Shown: positions 15,240 through 24,166, counted from the first letter of the stretch. The stretch: 64,000 nucleotides of DNA from Herpetosiphon giganteus (GCF_016907925.1 NZ_JAFBCZ010000026.1:22998-86997), one strand, 5' to 3'. The notes: a model not told the origin generated them from the sequence alone. Numbers and translations are program-made.

Positions 15240-17846
15240 ATGGCAATTGCAATGTTGGCAACCAAACTGATGATTCCAAACCCGCGGACGAGCGTCGTTA
15301 ATCGCAGCCAGCTACTGGCGCGGCTTCAACGCGGCCTTGATCGGCGGGTGACCTTGGTTGCAGCGCCAGCAGGCTTTGGCAAAACAACCTTGCTGAGCAC
15401 ATGGCTGAATCAAACTAGCCATGCCAAAGCGTGGCTAACCCTCGATCAGCGCGATAATGATCCGTTGCGCTGGCTGAGCTATCTGGTGGCAGCGTTGCAA
15501 ACGATTGAGCCAACGCTTGGCCAAAGCGTGCAGCAAGCACTCCAAGCAGCCCAACCAGCCCCAAGCGAGCAACTGCTGGTTAGCTTAATCAATGAGATTC
15601 ATCGAATCAAGCAACCAATGCTGCTACTGCTCGATGATTATCATGTGATTGAAAATCAAGCAGTTGACGATATGCTCAATTTTTTGTTGGAGCATATGCC
15701 CAACTCGATGCATCTTGTGGTGGCAACCCGCGAAGACCCACAAATCCCCTTGGCCCGTTTACGCGCCCGCGGCCAATTGAACGAATTGCGGGTTAGCGAT
15801 TTACGCTTCAATTTGGCTGAAAGTAGCGAATTTCTCACCACCGTCATGGGCTTGCACTTACCCGATCAGGCGATTGCCAAGCTCGAAACCCGGACCGAAG
15901 GCTGGGTTGCTGGGCTACAACTTGCGGCGCTCTCACTCCAAGGCCAGCACGATCCAAGCAGCTTTATCGAAACATTTAGCGGCCAGCATCACTTTATTTT
16001 AGATTATTTGCTCAGCGAAGTGCTGCACCAGCAAACGCCAGCGATCCAAGCCTTTTTGCTGCAAACCTCGATTCTTGAACGCATGACTGGGCCGTTGTGC
16101 AATGCAGTTTTGAACCAAACCAACAGTCAAGCCATCCTTACCCAAATCGATCAGGCGAATTTATTTATTGTGGCGCTCGATCAGCAACGCGCTTGGTATC
16201 GCTATCATCAGCTATTTAGCGATTTACTCCGCCAGCGTTTGGCCCAACAAATCACTCAGCCAGAGCTTGCGGCCCTGCATCAACGGGCCAGCCTTTGGTA
16301 TCAACAGCACGATTTGCTGCTCGAAGCCTTTCAGCATGCCACGCTGGGCCACGATTATCAACGCGCCGAGCAATTGATGCTCCAAATGCCGCTGCACGCC
16401 AATGGTTTTGTCTCGGCGATGCTCAATTGGCTGGCGAGTTTGCCCAGCACAGTGCTTGATCAACAACCTTCGTTGTGGGTGCGCTATGCGGCAATTTTGC
16501 TGGTGCTAGGCCAAACCAGCGGCGTTGAAGCAAAATTGCAAGCAGCAGAACGTGGCTTACAGCAACAGCCCGATAATGAACACACCCGGGATTTAATTGG
16601 CCAAATTGCCGCCGCGCGCACAACCATCGCCTTAACCCAATATCAAATTGAGACGATTATCGCCCAAGCGCAACGGGCTTTTGCCTATTTGCATCCCCAG
16701 AATTTGCCATTTCGGGCGACGACCAATTGGGCTTTGGCCTATGCCTATCAAGTGCGCGGCGAACGCCAGAACACGAACATTGCCCTGAGCCAAGCAATCG
16801 AACTGAGCCAACAAGCCAATGATACGTTTACCCTGATTTTGGCTTTAATCGGCATGGGCCAACTGCAAGAGAGCAACCTAGAGCTGTATCGGGCCGCCGC
16901 AACCTATCGTCATGTGCTGCAATTGGCGGGCGAGCAGCCGCAGCAAATCATCTACGAGGCCCAACTTGGCTTGGCACGAATTTCCTATCAATGGAACGAT
17001 TTGGCCGCCGCCGAGCAGCATGCCCAGCAAAGCCTGCACCTTGCGCTGCAATACGAGCAAGGCATCGATCGCTTTATTTTGTGCGAATTGATGTTGTCCC
17101 AAATTAAGCTGGCCCACAACGATCTGGCGGGAGCCAAACGGCTGCTTGAGCAAACTGAACAATTGGCGCGCCAGCATAATTTTGTGCAACGCTTTGCTGA
17201 AATTGCCCATGTGCGAATTCAATTGCTCTTGCGCGAAGCCAAATTGAGCAACGCCAAGCAACTTGCCACCAGCCATCAACTCGCATTTTGCCAAGCCCAG
17301 ATTGCCTTGGCCCAAGCTCAGCCAGCAGCGGCAATTACCATCCTAACGCTGCTCCAGCAGCAATCCCAAGCCAACAATTGGCCCGACCAGTTGGTGCAAG
17401 CTTGCTGCTTGTTGGCGCTAGCCTATGCCGCCCAAGGCCAAAACGCACAGGCAATCGAATGGCTCCAACAAGCGCTACCATTGGCAGAGGCCAATCAATT
17501 AATCCGCAGCTTGCTTGATTATGGCCCTGTAATGCAGCAACTTTTGCATACGGCCCAAGCCCATGGCCTGCACTCGTCACTGATTGATCAAGCACTCCCC
17601 ATGTTTAACCATAATTCCTCAATTAAACCCCAAGCAAAGCTGGTCGAGCGGCTGAGCGAGCGCGAAATCGAGGTGCTACAACAGATTGCCGCAGGCTCCA
17701 CCGACCGCGAAATTGGCGAGCGGCTATATCTGTCGATCTACACGGTAAAAGTGCATGCCCGTAATATTTATGCCAAACTTGAGGTCACGAATCGCACCCA
17801 AGCTGTTGCCCGTGCCCGCAGCCTCGGCATCTTGCCCCAAACCTAA
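15240..17846 (+). CDS. MalT-like LuxR-family ATP-dependent transcriptional regulator
   Basis: 868 aa. The N-terminal STAND-type NTPase has Walker A APAGFGKTT (about residues 42-50) and Walker B MLLLLDDYHVI. A long Gln/Ala-rich helical region looks like TPR repeats. The C-terminal LuxR helix-turn-helix reads LSEREIEVLQQIAAGSTDRE then LYLSIYTVKVHARNIYAKL. By analogy with MalT the NTPase binds ATP and an inducer and oligomerises to activate transcription; the ligand is unknown. No SD is seen before the chosen ATG, and the start fits a leaderless mRNA. An in-frame upstream codon at 15186 lies above the promoter and is unlikely to be used. Confidence 0.9.
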   Translation: MAIAMLATKLMIPNPRTSVVNRSQLLARLQRGLDRRVTLVAAPAGFGKTTLLSTWLNQTSHAKAWLTLDQRDNDPLRWLSYLVAALQTIEPTLGQSVQQALQAAQPAPSEQLLVSLINEIHRIKQPMLLLLDDYHVIENQAVDDMLNFLLEHMPNSMHLVVATREDPQIPLARLRARGQLNELRVSDLRFNLAESSEFLTTVMGLHLPDQAIAKLETRTEGWVAGLQLAALSLQGQHDPSSFIETFSGQHHFILDYLLSEVLHQQTPAIQAFLLQTSILERMTGPLCNAVLNQTNSQAILTQIDQANLFIVALDQQRAWYRYHQLFSDLLRQRLAQQITQPELAALHQRASLWYQQHDLLLEAFQHATLGHDYQRAEQLMLQMPLHANGFVSAMLNWLASLPSTVLDQQPSLWVRYAAILLVLGQTSGVEAKLQAAERGLQQQPDNEHTRDLIGQIAAARTTIALTQYQIETIIAQAQRAFAYLHPQNLPFRATTNWALAYAYQVRGERQNTNIALSQAIELSQQANDTFTLILALIGMGQLQESNLELYRAAATYRHVLQLAGEQPQQIIYEAQLGLARISYQWNDLAAAEQHAQQSLHLALQYEQGIDRFILCELMLSQIKLAHNDLAGAKRLLEQTEQLARQHNFVQRFAEIAHVRIQLLLREAKLSNAKQLATSHQLAFCQAQIALAQAQPAAAITILTLLQQQSQANNWPDQLVQACCLLALAYAAQGQNAQAIEWLQQALPLAEANQLIRSLLDYGPVMQQLLHTAQAHGLHSSLIDQALPMFNHNSSIKPQAKLVERLSEREIEVLQQIAAGSTDREIGERLYLSIYTVKVHARNIYAKLEVTNRTQAVARARSLGILPQT

Positions 17847-17971
17847 AATCCACAGCCAAATGAAAATCCAGCCTACCTCGCCGAATAACTCGTTTGAGGT
17901 ATGACAGGCTGCGCCCCAACTTGTATCCTGCTCACAGATCGAACACGACGCATAGTTCAAAGCAGGAAGGT

Positions 17972-18943
17972 ATGGCAAATTCATCGCCGCATTATCAGAT
18001 TCAGATCAAAGGCCAGCTTGACCCAGGTTGGGCTGAATGGTTCGATGATTTAGCCATCAGCCATACGCCGCAAGGCGATACGCTGCTAACTGGCCCAATC
18101 GTTGATCAAGCAGCCTTATATCGGGTTTTGCGCAAAATTCGCGATTCAGGCTTGAGTTTGATTGCAGTCGTGCCACTTGAGCAACCAATTAGCATTTCAC
18201 AAGGAGCAAGCACCATGGCCAACCAACGCCGCCACGCCATTCTCATTGGGATCTTTTTTATCTTGGCAGCAGTCAGCTCGATTCTTGGTTTACTCTGGTA
18301 TGCGCCGTTGCTAACCGAAAGCGATTATTTGCGCACCGGCGCAGCCAATGCCAACCAAATTGTGTTTGCAGCGCTGATGGAACTGGTTCTCGTGACGACC
18401 GCCGTTGGCACAGCCGTCACGATGTTTCCAATCTTACGTCAATATAGCGAACGCATTGCCTTGGCGCATTTGTGTTTTCGCTTCCTCGAAGCAGTGGTGA
18501 TTACGATTGGAATTGTGGGCATGTTGGCCTTGCTCTCAATCAGCCGCGAATTTAGCAATGCAGCCGCAGCCGATGAGCAAAGCTATCGCGTGGTTGGCAC
18601 AGCGTTAATCGCCATCCACGATTGGACATTTATGCTTGGGCCAAATTTCATGCTTGGGTTAAACACAATTATGTATAGCTACATTTTCTTTCAAACCCGC
18701 CAGATTCCACGGCCAATCGCCACGCTGGGCTTGGTTGGTTCAAGCCTCATTTTTCTTGCATCCCTGTTGGAAATGTTTGGAATTATCGAGCAACTTTCGA
18801 CTTGGGGCGCACTCTTGGCAATTCCAGTTGCACTTACCGAAATGAGTTTGGCAATTTGGTTGATTACCAAGGGCTTCAAACCCAACGCAAATGCAGCAAA
18901 AACCAACTCAAGCCAGCAACTCGTCAATAGCAGCCCAATCTAA
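17972..18943 (+). CDS. DUF4386 membrane protein fused to an N-terminal soluble module
   Basis: 323 aa. Residues 1-80 form a soluble module ([44 protein letters not shown]) of a type I know mainly as a separate small protein. From residue 82 there is a DUF4386 integral membrane domain with about six helices (YLRTGAANANQIVFAALMEL, MLGPNFMLGLN). AAGGAG followed at suitable spacing by an in-frame ATG at 18215 lies at the join, so the membrane part could also be made alone. The main start has AGGAAGG before ATG 17972. Function unknown. Confidence 0.8.
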   Translation: MANSSPHYQIQIKGQLDPGWAEWFDDLAISHTPQGDTLLTGPIVDQAALYRVLRKIRDSGLSLIAVVPLEQPISISQGASTMANQRRHAILIGIFFILAAVSSILGLLWYAPLLTESDYLRTGAANANQIVFAALMELVLVTTAVGTAVTMFPILRQYSERIALAHLCFRFLEAVVITIGIVGMLALLSISREFSNAAAADEQSYRVVGTALIAIHDWTFMLGPNFMLGLNTIMYSYIFFQTRQIPRPIATLGLVGSSLIFLASLLEMFGIIEQLSTWGALLAIPVALTEMSLAIWLITKGFKPNANAAKTNSSQQLVNSSPI

Positions 18944-18962
18944 GCATTTGCGAGAAACGGTA

Positions 18963-19153
18963 TAGTGGTTCATTGGATTGCCAATCGGGTTCCCTCACCC
19001 CCCAGCCCCCTCGCCCACTAGACGCGGGCGAGGGGGGCACTCGTTTTTACCAAGGATTTTTCCATGAACCACGGCGTTAAAGCCCCTCGCCCGTTGGACG
19101 GGAGAGGGGTTGGGGTGAGGGGATCAGGCCGTGGTTAACCTGATGAACCACTA
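18963..19153. repeat. Full-length MITE-like element with terminal inverted repeats
   Basis: Terminal arms TAGTGGTTCAT and ATGAACCACTA enclose a core of two GC-rich hairpins flanked by CCCTCACC and GGTGAGGG. Over its whole length it matches, in reverse orientation, the element at 23888-24091. It codes for nothing, and the outer arms resemble those of a non-autonomous transposable element. It fills most of the 18944-19268 gap. Confidence 0.8.
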
Positions 19154-19190
19154 CAATTCGGCAGAAACGGTACTAGCGCACTACCCACTT

Positions 19191-19237
19191 AATCGCTCTT
19201 GCATACAGCCGCAAAACTCTGTATGCTTAGAGCGATT
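19191..19237 (+). promoter_or_regulatory. Long structured hairpin in the leader of the STAS gene
   Basis: AATCGCTCT-T-GCATACAG, a 10-base loop, CTGTATGC-TT-AGAGCGATT: 17 paired bases with a small internal bulge, ending about 30 bases before the ATG at 19269. It may be a leader RNA structure or a protein-binding site; there is no U-tract for intrinsic termination. Confidence 0.55.
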
Positions 19238-19268
19238 CTCCCCTTCCAACCGCAAAGGTAGGTGCGCA

Positions 19269-20303
19269 ATGTCGCAACCCACAGAGCAAGAACTGGTTAC
19301 CAAACGGCTCAAAACTACGGTCTATTGGTTGCTCGGCGGCTCCCTGATCTCATTATTTCTGTATCTGTTTATGGGCGATTTGGTTGCGGTTGCCAGCTTT
19401 ACCGTTACCAGTGGGTTGTTAGCCACGGCATTTTGGCTCATCCAACGCCAATACAATCAGCCAGCAGTGGTCTTGATGAACATGGCAGCCTTGAGTTTGG
19501 TAATTGTTGGCTCGTTTCGCTTTTTCACCTTGCTCTCAATCGCCACCGTGACGATTATTTCAATTGTGCTGGTGCTGCCGTTTGTTGATAGTAAGCGCTT
19601 GCTCGGAATTTGCGGTTTGGCATGGGTCGTCAGCATCGTCAGCATCACCAATCGCCTGCGAATCGATCAAGTTGCTGGCTCTGAGATGCCAGTTCGCGTC
19701 ATTCTCAACTCGCTCTCGATTTTGATCATTATGGGCTTGCTTTGGCAAATTCACCGCCAATTGACCACTAGCCTCCAAGCCAGCAACAGCGCCAACCAAG
19801 CCTTGCGCGCCAGCCAACAATCGCTTGAACAGCAAATTGAGCAACGCACCTCAGCCTTACAACGGGCCTTGCGCGATGTCCAAGCCCAAGCAGATAGCCA
19901 AGCGGTGTTGGCTCAACAGTTGGCCGAACAACAAACCACCATTCGCAACCTCAGCGTGCCAATTTTGCCAATCACCCAACATAGCTTGGTCGTGCCCTTG
20001 GTTGGGGCCTTGGATGCAGAGCGCTTGAGCACCTTGGTTGAGCAAATTTTGGCCAATCTCAAAAGCCAACGCACCCGCAACTTGATTCTTGATATTACTG
20101 GCGTGCCAACCTTGGATCGTGATGCAGGCCGAACGTTGCTCAAAGTGAGCAATGCAGCCCGCTTGTTAGGAGCAAGCACGACCCTGATCGGCGTGCGGCC
20201 CGATGTGGCCGAAATGCTGGTGAGCATCGGGCTGGATTTGCGCTCAATTCGCAGCGAAAAAGATTTGCAAAGCGTGGTGTATAGCCTCGTGCAAACATCC
20301 TAA
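19269..20303 (+). CDS. Integral-membrane STAS-domain protein, paralogue 1
   Basis: 344 aa. An N-terminal membrane domain with about five or six helices is followed by a coiled coil (SANQALRASQQSLEQQIEQR) and a C-terminal STAS domain (VPILPITQHSLVVPLVGALD, NLILDITGVPTLDRDAGRTL). STAS domains of the RsbR/RsbS type act in phosphorylation-controlled signalling; the usual Ser/Thr position falls in VPTLDRDAG. The start ATG follows AAAGGTAGG. The gene at 46260 has the same architecture. No kinase or phosphatase partner is adjacent. Confidence 0.8.
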   Translation: MSQPTEQELVTKRLKTTVYWLLGGSLISLFLYLFMGDLVAVASFTVTSGLLATAFWLIQRQYNQPAVVLMNMAALSLVIVGSFRFFTLLSIATVTIISIVLVLPFVDSKRLLGICGLAWVVSIVSITNRLRIDQVAGSEMPVRVILNSLSILIIMGLLWQIHRQLTTSLQASNSANQALRASQQSLEQQIEQRTSALQRALRDVQAQADSQAVLAQQLAEQQTTIRNLSVPILPITQHSLVVPLVGALDAERLSTLVEQILANLKSQRTRNLILDITGVPTLDRDAGRTLLKVSNAARLLGASTTLIGVRPDVAEMLVSIGLDLRSIRSEKDLQSVVYSLVQTS

Positions 20304-20349
20304 TATCTGCTATGATCGCACCAATTCAGCCAGTTCACAAGGATTTTGT

Positions 20350-20745
20350 ATGTTGCTCGTTGCTAGCTACCTTGCCCAAAGCACCATCCATGGCATCGGC
20401 GTATTTACGGCCAATTTTATTCCCGCCAACACCATTATTTGGGAGTTCAATCCAGCAGTCGATTGGCGCATGAGCGCCGACGACGTTACGGCCTTTCCTG
20501 AACCCTACCGGAGTGCATTCACTGCCTATATGTATGTTGATGATGAGGGTTATTATGTTTTGTGCGGTGATAATGCGCGCTATTTCAATCATTCAGCAAC
20601 GCCCAATTGCGATGATGCAGGAGCCTACACCCGCACCGTGCGCGATATTCAAGCAGGCGAAGAATTGACCTGCGATTATTTTGTGTTCGATGAAATTACC
20701 CGCCAGCACGGGCTTGAGGTCAGTAGTTTTGTTCGGGTCGAGTAA
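20350..20745 (+). CDS. SET-domain protein
   Basis: 131-aa single SET domain. It has the start pattern QSTIHGIGVFTANFIPANTI, the pseudoknot motif NHSATPNC (residues 80-87) and GEELTCDY (103-110), which build the S-adenosylmethionine and lysine site of protein lysine methyltransferases. There is no pre-SET or post-SET cysteine cluster. Bacterial stand-alone SET proteins are of uncertain substrate; methyl transfer is inferred from intact motifs. ACAAGGA lies upstream of the ATG. A shared hairpin terminator separates it from the convergent membrane protein gene. Confidence 0.85.
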   Translation: MLLVASYLAQSTIHGIGVFTANFIPANTIIWEFNPAVDWRMSADDVTAFPEPYRSAFTAYMYVDDEGYYVLCGDNARYFNHSATPNCDDAGAYTRTVRDIQAGEELTCDYFVFDEITRQHGLEVSSFVRVE

Positions 20746-20751
20746 TCTACC

Positions 20752-20777
20752 AAGCTGCCTGATGCCGCAGGCAGCTT
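20752..20777. terminator. Bidirectional terminator
   Basis: AAGCTGCCTG, loop ATGCCG, CAGGCAGCTT: perfect 10-bp stem between two convergent genes, with short A/T runs on both sides. Confidence 0.8.
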
Positions 20778-20781
20778 TCAG

Positions 20782-21180
20782 TTAGCGTAGCGCCAAACCG
20801 CGCCGCACACCCACCAAATAGATCCCAAAGAGCAGCACCATCACACTATCGATAGCAATGGCGATGCCTGCTTGTTGGCCTAGATAGCGCGAACCTTGGG
20901 CCAAAACCAAGCCGATAAATACCAACTTGCTGCTCCCAGCAATCAGCAAAATCAACGGACGCTGAGCCACATTCCAAGCCCCATACAACAATAAAATCCC
21001 AATTAGCGTAATCAGCGCACCCCAATTCCGCACCACAACTTCGACCAATGGCCCACTCATGGTCTCGCCAAAGTTCGATTGCAAAGCCGATTGGGGATTA
21101 ATCGCTGCCATGATCATTGAACATGTCAATAATCCAGAAACCAGCATAATCCACTTCATGTTGTGCATAATCCAGCGCAT
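20782..21180 (-). CDS. Small membrane protein, unknown function
   Basis: 132 aa with four predicted membrane helices (for example WIMLVSGLLTCSMIMAA, ALITLIGILLLYGAWNVA, LILLIAGSSKLVFIGLVLA, SVMVLLFGIYLVGV). I recognise no named family. The ATG could be residue 1 or the Met at residue 5 or 8 (MRWIMHNMKW); I keep the longest. Confidence 0.65.
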   Translation of the reverse strand: MRWIMHNMKWIMLVSGLLTCSMIMAAINPQSALQSNFGETMSGPLVEVVVRNWGALITLIGILLLYGAWNVAQRPLILLIAGSSKLVFIGLVLAQGSRYLGQQAGIAIAIDSVMVLLFGIYLVGVRRGLALR

Positions 21181-21299
21181 AAGACCTCACACAGCTAAAC
21201 AAATAGGTGGTTATGATAGCATGGTTTAGCGTAGCGCTTAACAAACTTAACTACTTATTTTGAGCCAAATGGGCACATTCGAGCAAGCTTTTGACGACG

Positions 21300-21824
21300 T
21301 TATGGAAGAATGGTCTTATTGATCGCTAGCACTTGGTCTGTTGCGCTATCAATCAATTGCAATGTTAATGGAGTATTTTGTGTCATAGCTGCTTGTTGCA
21401 CCTGAACAATCGAAACTGGTGAATGGGTTCCGCCTTCAGTAAACGTATCAGGGGCAGGAACTGAAATATCAGCATAAACAAAAAGCGTCGTAGCTTCAAG
21501 CGTTATGGTACGAATAACAATCGCCTCGCCACCCTGCGAGCGCAGCCCAAGGAAACAGGCCAGCAGCAGCATATTTGGTTGCTGCTTGGCTTGAATTTCC
21601 CCGCGCACTTGCGAATTAACCATTGCCTCTAATGAATCATCAGCCGTATCAACTGGCTCCAACAGACACATGGGCGTAGATTGAGCATATTGGCCAGCAA
21701 AAGTACCTTCCCAATTGCTAAAATCAATCACGCTACTGAAGGTGATCGGCGTAGCTTTGGGTGTTGCTGAACCACAACTAACCATGCTCATCAATAACCA
21801 CAAGTAACAAAACCTGGCTAGCAT
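21300..21824 (-). CDS. Hypothetical lipoprotein
   Basis: 174 aa. The N-terminus MLARFCYLWLLMSMVSCGSA is a signal peptide with a lipobox-like MVSC. The mature part has two cysteines (MCLLEPVD and LLACFLGL) and beta-rich segments. No family recognised. It stands alone, between a small membrane protein gene and gltA, all on the minus strand. Confidence 0.65.
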   Translation of the reverse strand: MLARFCYLWLLMSMVSCGSATPKATPITFSSVIDFSNWEGTFAGQYAQSTPMCLLEPVDTADDSLEAMVNSQVRGEIQAKQQPNMLLLACFLGLRSQGGEAIVIRTITLEATTLFVYADISVPAPDTFTEGGTHSPVSIVQVQQAAMTQNTPLTLQLIDSATDQVLAINKTILP

Positions 21825-21854
21825 AGCAAATCAAACCTTCTAGTTAACCAACAA

Positions 21855-21885
21855 ACGCCCGCCGGAGCACTCTCCAGCGGGCGTT
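21855..21885 (-). terminator. Terminator hairpin downstream of gltA
   Basis: ACGCCCGCCGGAG, a short loop, CTCCAGCGGGCGT: strong stem with one non-Watson-Crick pair, 25 bp after the citrate synthase stop. Confidence 0.75.
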
Positions 21886-21908
21886 ACGATCACCATTACA
21901 ATCTAGAA

Positions 21909-23192
21909 TTAGCCGCGTTTTTCGACTGGGACGAAATCGCGGGCATCGTAGCCAGTGTAGATCTGGCGGGGACGCGCAATCGAGGTTTCCTTGTCGTTGT
22001 GCATTTCATCCCATTGGGCCAACCAACCCACCGTGCGTGGGATGGCAAACAACACCGGGAACATATCGACAGGGAATTTCATTGCTTGGTAGATAATGCC
22101 CGTGTAGAAATCGACATTGGGATAGAGTTTGCGTGAAACGAAATATTCATCTTCCAGCGCAATCTTTTCAAGTTCCAAGGCAATGTCGATCATTGGGTTG
22201 CGCCCAACGACTTCAAACACATCGTAGGCCAGCTTCTTAACGATTGCAGCGCGGGGATCGTAGTTCTTGTAGACGCGGTGGCCGAAGCCCATCAACAAGA
22301 CTTCACGATTCTTGACGCGGCGAATGTAATCGGAGACATTGCTGGCGGAACCGATTTCTTGCAACATGCGCAGCACTTGCTCGTTTGCGCCACCATGCAG
22401 CGGGCCATACAACGCAGCAGCAGCAGCAGCCATCGCCGAATAAGGATCGACGTTTGAGCTACCAACCGAGCGCATTGCATTCGTGCCACAGTTTTGCTCA
22501 TGGTCGGCATGCAAAATAAACAAGACATCCAAGGCTTTTTCCATAATTGGATCTGGTTGATAGGGATCGGCCTTTTGGAACATCATCTTCAAGAAGTTGC
22601 CAGTATAGCTCAGCGAGTTATCGGGGTAGACATAGGGCAAGCCCATGCGTTTGCGATACGCATACGCCGAGATTGTGGTTACTTTGGCAATCAAACGGGC
22701 AATTTGCAAGCGGCGGGTTGCTGGGTCTTTGATGTTTTTAGCTTGAGGATAGAAGGTTGACATCGCGCTCAGCGTGCTAATCAACATCCCCATTGGGTGG
22801 GCATCAAAGTGGAAACCATCCATCAACTTTTTGATATTTTCGTGGACCATCGTGCGGTGAGTAATTTCATGCACCCAGCCATCAAGTTGTGGTTTGGTTG
22901 GCAATTCGCCGTTAAGAATCAAGTAGGCGGTTTCGAGGTAGCTGCTACTATCGGCCAATTGCTCAATTGGGTAGCCGCGGTAGCGGAGAATCCCAGCGTC
23001 GCCGTCGATATAGGTAATTGCGCTACGGCATGATGAGGTGTTATTGAAGCCTGGATCGTGAGTCATAAGCCCAAAATCTTCAGCATCGGCTTTAATCTGA
23101 CGTAAGTCGAGGGCGCGGATGGTGCCATCGACGATGGGCAATTCGTAAGTTTTCCCAGTACGATTATCGGTGATCGTCAAGCTGTTAGTCAC
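21909..23192 (-). CDS. gltA: Citrate synthase
   Basis: Condenses acetyl-CoA and oxaloacetate to citrate in the TCA cycle. 427 aa, the usual length of the bacterial type II enzyme. Family blocks include GDAGILRYRGYPIEQLA, the catalytic-His segments GPLHGGANE and GFGHRVYKNYDPRA, and the Asp in VDFYTG. The start codon is GTG with TAGGAGGT seven bases upstream. Methylmalonyl-CoA epimerase lies just upstream on the same strand but is separated by about 140 bp. Confidence 0.97.
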   Translation of the reverse strand: MTNSLTITDNRTGKTYELPIVDGTIRALDLRQIKADAEDFGLMTHDPGFNNTSSCRSAITYIDGDAGILRYRGYPIEQLADSSSYLETAYLILNGELPTKPQLDGWVHEITHRTMVHENIKKLMDGFHFDAHPMGMLISTLSAMSTFYPQAKNIKDPATRRLQIARLIAKVTTISAYAYRKRMGLPYVYPDNSLSYTGNFLKMMFQKADPYQPDPIMEKALDVLFILHADHEQNCGTNAMRSVGSSNVDPYSAMAAAAAALYGPLHGGANEQVLRMLQEIGSASNVSDYIRRVKNREVLLMGFGHRVYKNYDPRAAIVKKLAYDVFEVVGRNPMIDIALELEKIALEDEYFVSRKLYPNVDFYTGIIYQAMKFPVDMFPVLFAIPRTVGWLAQWDEMHNDKETSIARPRQIYTGYDARDFVPVEKRG

Positions 23193-23331
23193 CAGCGACC
23201 TCCTAAAAGCTTAGAACAAAGCTGAGGCGACATTGCCTCAAAAATTCTGATTGGTGTGTCATTGTAACATAAGCTGCCCAACATTCGTTGCTAAAATAGG
23301 CCTTTATGACGCACCATGTTGGCACACTGCG

Positions 23332-23754
23332 TTAGATTATAGGTTTGGGATGTTCGACCAACTCGGTTAACACGCCATGCAGGGCTTTTGGGTGCAGAAA
23401 GGCAATCCGAGTTCCATGAATGCCAGGTCGTGCTTCACGATCAATCAAGCGCACACCTTGGGCTTGCAAGCGCTCCAAAACATGGTCAATATGCTCAACT
23501 GTATAAGCAATATGATGAATGCCCTCGCCACGTTCTGCCAAAAATTTAGCAAACGCCGCTTCTGGGCTGGTTGGGGCAATTAATTCCAATAATGTACCAC
23601 CCACGTTGCCAACCGCCACCCGCATATGGCGTTCGGGCATTTCGATAATTTCCCATTGATCGAGCGCCAAGTGATCCCGATAGCTGGCAATTGCTTGCTC
23701 CAAATCGTGCACCGCCAAACCAAGATGATCAACCTTCGTGAGCAATTGCTCCAT
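23332..23754 (-). CDS. mce: Methylmalonyl-CoA epimerase
   Basis: 140-aa VOC-fold enzyme interconverting (R)- and (S)-methylmalonyl-CoA in propionate/succinyl-CoA metabolism. The N-terminus TKVDHLGLAVHDLEQAIASY and the motif GEGIHHIAYTVEHID carry metal-binding His residues, and GVLTELVEH carries the C-terminal Glu. Two VOC half-motifs are visible. The start is the ATG after GTGAGGCTGCA (23754); the longer reading to 23826 adds an unlike-family extension. Mutase genes are not in the window. Confidence 0.9.
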   Translation of the reverse strand: MEQLLTKVDHLGLAVHDLEQAIASYRDHLALDQWEIIEMPERHMRVAVGNVGGTLLELIAPTSPEAAFAKFLAERGEGIHHIAYTVEHIDHVLERLQAQGVRLIDREARPGIHGTRIAFLHPKALHGVLTELVEHPKPII

Positions 23755-23887
23755 TGCAGCCTCACAAGCACATTCCAAAATCAGTCTTTTTAAGTGTACC
23801 GCCACCCCGATCAAACGTAAAGGCAAGGGGCGAAGGATGAAGGATGAAGGCAGAAATCAAAATGATCAGGCTATGGGCTGGTGGCTT

Positions 23888-24091
23888 TGTGTACTAGTTC
23901 ATTCGGTTAACCACGGCTTGATCCCCTCACCCCAACCCCTCGCCCACGTGGCGGGCAAGGGGCTTTAACGCCGTGGTTCTTGCGCAATACGTCGGTAAAA
24001 ACCAGTGCTCCCCCTCGCCCGCGTTCAGTGGGCGAGGGGGTTGGGGGGTGAGGGCATGCCATTGGTTGCCAACCTAATGAGCTAGTACACA
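23888..24091. repeat. Full-length MITE-like element (204 bp) with 16-bp terminal inverted repeats
   Basis: The left end TGTGTACTAGTTCATT and right end AATGAGCTAGTACACA are inverted copies with one mismatch. Inside are CCCTCACCCCAACCCC, a hairpin with GGCTTTAACGCCGTGGTTC, a second GC hairpin and GGGGTTGGGGGGTGAGGG. There is no ORF. It is the clearest copy of the family that also occurs at 1-209, 2491, 13425, 18963, 28413 and 47292. Confidence 0.85.
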
Positions 24092-24166
24092 TAGAGCATA
24101 GAGCATAGAACATAGAACATAGAGCATAGAACATAAAAGTCAGAAATCAAAAGTCAAAAGTCAAAA
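24088..24166. repeat. Heptanucleotide arrays (GAGCATA, then AAAAGTC)
   Basis: About six units of CATAGAG/CATAGAA are followed by AAAAGTCAGAAATCAAAAGTCAAAAGTC. The first array is the reverse complement of that at 13742-13785. To its right, up to 24300, are two AATCTGTGC repeats and a TTCGCGTTCTTCGCGGTT piece, and no gene. Confidence 0.8.
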
